From positions 1 to 64,000 of the forward strand of contig NZ_QAON01000016.1 of the NCBI RefSeq assembly GCF_003051055.1: DNA of 64,000 bases, read 5' to 3'. Both the position numbers and the translations under genes were made by a program. The notes under the pieces were generated by a model. That model was not told the origin of the DNA. It saw only the letters and a program-made list of their open reading frames with translations, and did no database searches. This DNA is from Agitococcus lubricus. GTDB lineage: Bacteria; Pseudomonadota; Gammaproteobacteria; Pseudomonadales; Moraxellaceae. This document shows positions 62,238 to 64,000 of the stretch, piece by piece. Position 1 is the stretch's first letter. Each line of letters begins with the position of its first letter.

Positions 62238-62594
62238 TTAAGAGAAATCTAAGGTTTTTTCGAAGGATTTTAACTCGTGGCGAGCCATCGCTAAGTTAGC
62301 GCGTTTACGGTCTAACACGAGATAAATAAACAAGCTACGATTGCTTTCTAAAGGACGAATTAAATGATAGGCTTTACCTAAGGTAATTAAAATATCTTCA
62401 ATATCGTCATTTAAGTTAAGGGCACTCGCAACACGACGTTTAGCGCGTACCACCTCAGCATTACCAGCCGCTGCGAGGTCTAGGTCAACACCGCCACCTG
62501 CTTTGGCCATTGCCAAACCACTATCTGAATCAACTAAAGCAGCAGCAACAAAACCATCAATATCTGATAAGGGTTCAATAGTAAACTTAGCCAT
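62238..62594 (-). CDS. Roadblock/LC7-like protein, short variant
   Basis: This 118-residue cytosolic protein begins with a roadblock-like strand pair (IDGFVAAALVDSDSGLAMAKAGG). A helix with NAEVVRAKRRVASAL follows, then a strand-rich half (ITLGKAYHLIRPL, SLFIYLVLDRKRANLAMARHEL). The pattern resembles roadblock/LC7 proteins that act with small GTPases. Its identity is less certain than that of the next roadblock gene. It lies 260 bp downstream of that gene on the same strand. Confidence 0.7.
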   Translation of the reverse strand: MAKFTIEPLSDIDGFVAAALVDSDSGLAMAKAGGGVDLDLAAAGNAEVVRAKRRVASALNLNDDIEDILITLGKAYHLIRPLESNRSLFIYLVLDRKRANLAMARHELKSFEKTLDFS

Positions 62595-62727
62595 AATGTT
62601 ATCCTCTATTTTTTGACTTTAAGTTTTAATAACCGTAGAAATTACGGTGTTGTTTGACATTTTGCCCATTCTACACAGTGATATGAAGAGGGAGCTTCCT
62701 ACGACTAGACGGCAATGCCTTGCCGCA

Positions 62728-62768
62728 CATCTCTCCTAGTCATGAAGACATTCCTGTTGGGAGAGATG
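62728..62768. repeat. 9-bp inverted repeat between the two roadblock genes
   Basis: CATCTCTCC (62728-62736) pairs with GGAGAGATG (62760-62768) over a 23-base loop. It sits in the 260-bp gap between two minus-strand genes. It may be a weak terminator or a regulator site; no T tract was seen. Confidence 0.5.
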
Positions 62769-62854
62769 CTGATTCCTCCATTGCTATTTTCTATTACATA
62801 GAAGTTTATTAACAATAAAGGGGGGAACTTTTAGCCTCACGACCGATAAATACA

Positions 62855-63256
62855 TTAATCTTTTTTGAAGGCAGCCAATTTATTGGCACCGACACGGGTC
62901 ACACTATGTAGCATACCCAAATTGGTACTTTGGTCAGCAATCGCAGTTAAGACTAAGGACTTACCAAAACGCTGGGTCACAATCATACCTTCAGAGTTTT
63001 GCACAATCACATACTTACATAAATTTTGATTGGCCTCTTTAGATAAACTTTCACCCAACGCTAACATGGAACTCGTCATCGCCGCTAAACGTGTATCTTG
63101 CATGTTGGCACGAAATAAAGACGTTACTACATGGCCATCAACCGTAGAAATTAACAAACCAGTAATGCCATGACATGAATCCATCATTTCATGAAATACT
63201 TCATGTATTAATGCTTTGCTCGACTCAGAGAGAGAGAAGCGCGTCGTGATATTCAT
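62855..63256 (-). CDS. Roadblock/LC7-domain protein (MglB-like)
   Basis: This 133-residue protein has the roadblock fold: a long helix (SESSKALIHEVFHEMMDS), the strand pair GITGLLISTVDGHVVTS, a central helix AAMTSSMLALGESL, and KYVIVQNSEGMIVTQRF. MglB-type roadblock proteins are partners or GAPs of MglA-type GTPases. The ATG at 63256 has a GGAG ribosome binding site and lies inside the end of the GTPase gene, so translation is coupled. Confidence 0.88.
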   Translation of the reverse strand: MNITTRFSLSESSKALIHEVFHEMMDSCHGITGLLISTVDGHVVTSLFRANMQDTRLAAMTSSMLALGESLSKEANQNLCKYVIVQNSEGMIVTQRFGKSLVLTAIADQSTNLGMLHSVTRVGANKLAAFKKD

Positions 63257-63812
63257 TATCATCATCTCCAATATTCATATTTGGCTGATTCATTTCAACA
63301 ACCGCCATTAACATATCTAATAACATTAAAACATCTTCTTTTTTGCGTGGGTCAGCTTCCATAATTGGTAGTACAACCCCAAAGTCACTCAGTACATCTT
63401 GAAATTTATCAATACTGGGGTCAGGGTGGGTTTCCCAGCGGGTGATAGCCACCACAGCACCCGCGCGTTCAATAAAATCCTTAAAATTCGTTAAATACAT
63501 TGTTAAATCAGAAAGTGGATTTGGGCGGCTGTTATCAACTAAAATAATGAGTCCTAAGCCACCTGTGACCAAAATTTCCCACATGTGTCTAAACCGTTCT
63601 TGACCTGGTGTACCATAAAGTAAGATTTTTTCACCACTTTCTAAAGTAAACTCACCAAAGTCCATGGCGACCGTTGTCCCTTCTTTAATATCTTGCAGCT
63701 CATCTGTGGTTAACATATCCGTACAGATAGGGGGATAGTCACTGATTGAGGTAATGGCAGTTGTTTTTCCTGCACCCGGTGTGCCCGTAAAAATAAACTT
63801 CAGCTCACCCAT
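63225..63812 (-). CDS. MglA-like small GTPase (COG2229-type)
   Basis: This 195-residue Ras-like GTPase has a P loop FTGTPGAGKTTAI and a switch II-like GTPGQERFRHMW in which the usual DxxG is TxxG (TPGQ). The expected NKxD guanine-specificity motif is missing; the corresponding place reads VVAITRWETH. A nearly identical pattern with altered G3/G4 is known for COG2229 proteins. It overlaps the roadblock gene by 32 bp. The downstream TAIADQST-like partner, the overlap and the order suggest a GTPase-roadblock switch. Confidence 0.88.
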   Translation of the reverse strand: MGELKFIFTGTPGAGKTTAITSISDYPPICTDMLTTDELQDIKEGTTVAMDFGEFTLESGEKILLYGTPGQERFRHMWEILVTGGLGLIILVDNSRPNPLSDLTMYLTNFKDFIERAGAVVAITRWETHPDPSIDKFQDVLSDFGVVLPIMEADPRKKEDVLMLLDMLMAVVEMNQPNMNIGDDDNEYHDALLSL

Positions 63813-63824
63813 ATTATTGTTATC

Positions 63825-64000
63825 CTATAGTCCTAAGCGTTGACGGATTCGACCGAACAAGCCGCCTATTTTGCTTTCTGTCTTTGCAGGTGGAGGTGGC
63901 GGTGCATCCACTGCAATTGCCGCTTTTGGCTCCATTTGTATAGTCCTCGCAATAGAATTTGTCGAGGGTAATGCGGCTTCAAATAGTAATAAATTTTGTG
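63825..64000 (-). CDS. C-terminal end of an unidentified gene, running off the window
   Basis: A frame open from the window edge to a TAG at 63825-63827 reads about 57 residues. It includes MEPKAAIAVDAPPPPPAK and ends GGLFGRIRQRLGL. The proline run and short basic tail look like a linker and C-terminal tail. It stops 12 bp before the GTPase start, so it is likely the first or previous gene of the same operon. Its function cannot be deduced. Confidence 0.6.
   Translation of the reverse strand, partial: QNLLLFEAALPSTNSIARTIQMEPKAAIAVDAPPPPPAKTESKIGGLFGRIRQRLGL

Noticed and set aside
17046-64000. tRNA, rRNA or CRISPR arrays
   Set aside because: The intergenic stretches were read for cloverleaf ends, CCA tails and regularly spaced repeats; none was found. 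The only structural RNA recognised is 6S.

Overview
The window reads as a chromosomal segment of a gammaproteobacterium of the order Pseudomonadales, most likely Moraxellaceae-like. This is inferred from gene content, not from a marker-gene comparison. The supporting blocks are dksA-gluQ-cbrX-cbrA-cbrB-pcnB-folK-panBCD, zapA with 6S RNA, ygfB-pepP-ubiH-ubiI followed by sutA, rnfABCDGE-nth, a Wsp-type chemosensory operon, and a roadblock/small-GTPase cluster. Base composition looks moderate and coding density is high. Apart from an IS3-family transposase at the left edge there is little sign of mobile DNA.

Layout. 1-1.2 kb: IS3-family OrfB. 1.2-11.7 kb, minus strand: coenzyme A precursor synthesis (panB, panC, panD), folK, pcnB, the CbrAB nutrient two-component system with its small partner cbrX (missed by length-filtered ORF finding), gluQ and dksA. 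11.8-17 kb, minus: a Rieske ferredoxin, an adenosine-kinase-like pfkB gene broken by one in-frame amber codon, a multicopper oxidase overlapping a TolC-family lipoprotein, and a START-domain protein. 17.4-18.5 kb, minus: 6S RNA, zapA and a ZapB-like coiled coil. 18.5-27.3 kb, plus: ygfB-pepP-ubiH-ubiI, sutA, mazG and moaA-moaB-moeA. 27.9-28.9 kb: a general porin. 28.9-34.9 kb, minus: nth and the full Rnf electron-transport complex. 35-39 kb: an amidase, an alpha/beta hydrolase and an AlmA-like flavin monooxygenase.

39.5-48.6 kb, plus: a complete, tightly overlapping Wsp-type operon (wspA, B, C, D, E, F). Its first gene joins a WspR-like receiver to a PAS-like region and a histidine kinase instead of the usual GGDEF diguanylate cyclase. 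48.7-53.6 kb: a DUF815 ATPase, a Sel1-repeat protein, a DUF3336 patatin lipase and a soluble Ser/Thr kinase.

53.6-59.3 kb, plus: a nitrate/nitrite uptake locus. An ANTAR regulator (NasT) lies upstream of an ABC transporter (nrtA, nrtB, ATPase) and an outer-membrane barrel. Between nasT and nrtA I can read NtrC-type half-sites, a near-perfect sigma-54 promoter, two hexaloop hairpins of the ANTAR-target type and an overlapping intrinsic terminator. This is a two-layer control (nitrogen limitation plus nitrate-responsive antitermination) visible directly in the DNA.

59.4-64 kb: a methyltransferase, a lipoprotein aminopeptidase, a rhomboid protease and, on the minus strand, two roadblock/LC7-type proteins, an MglA-like GTPase lacking a recognisable NKxD motif, and the C-terminal end of a gene running off the window. 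The items most worth following up are the rewired Wsp output, the nrt leader, the amber-interrupted kinase and the roadblock/GTPase cluster.
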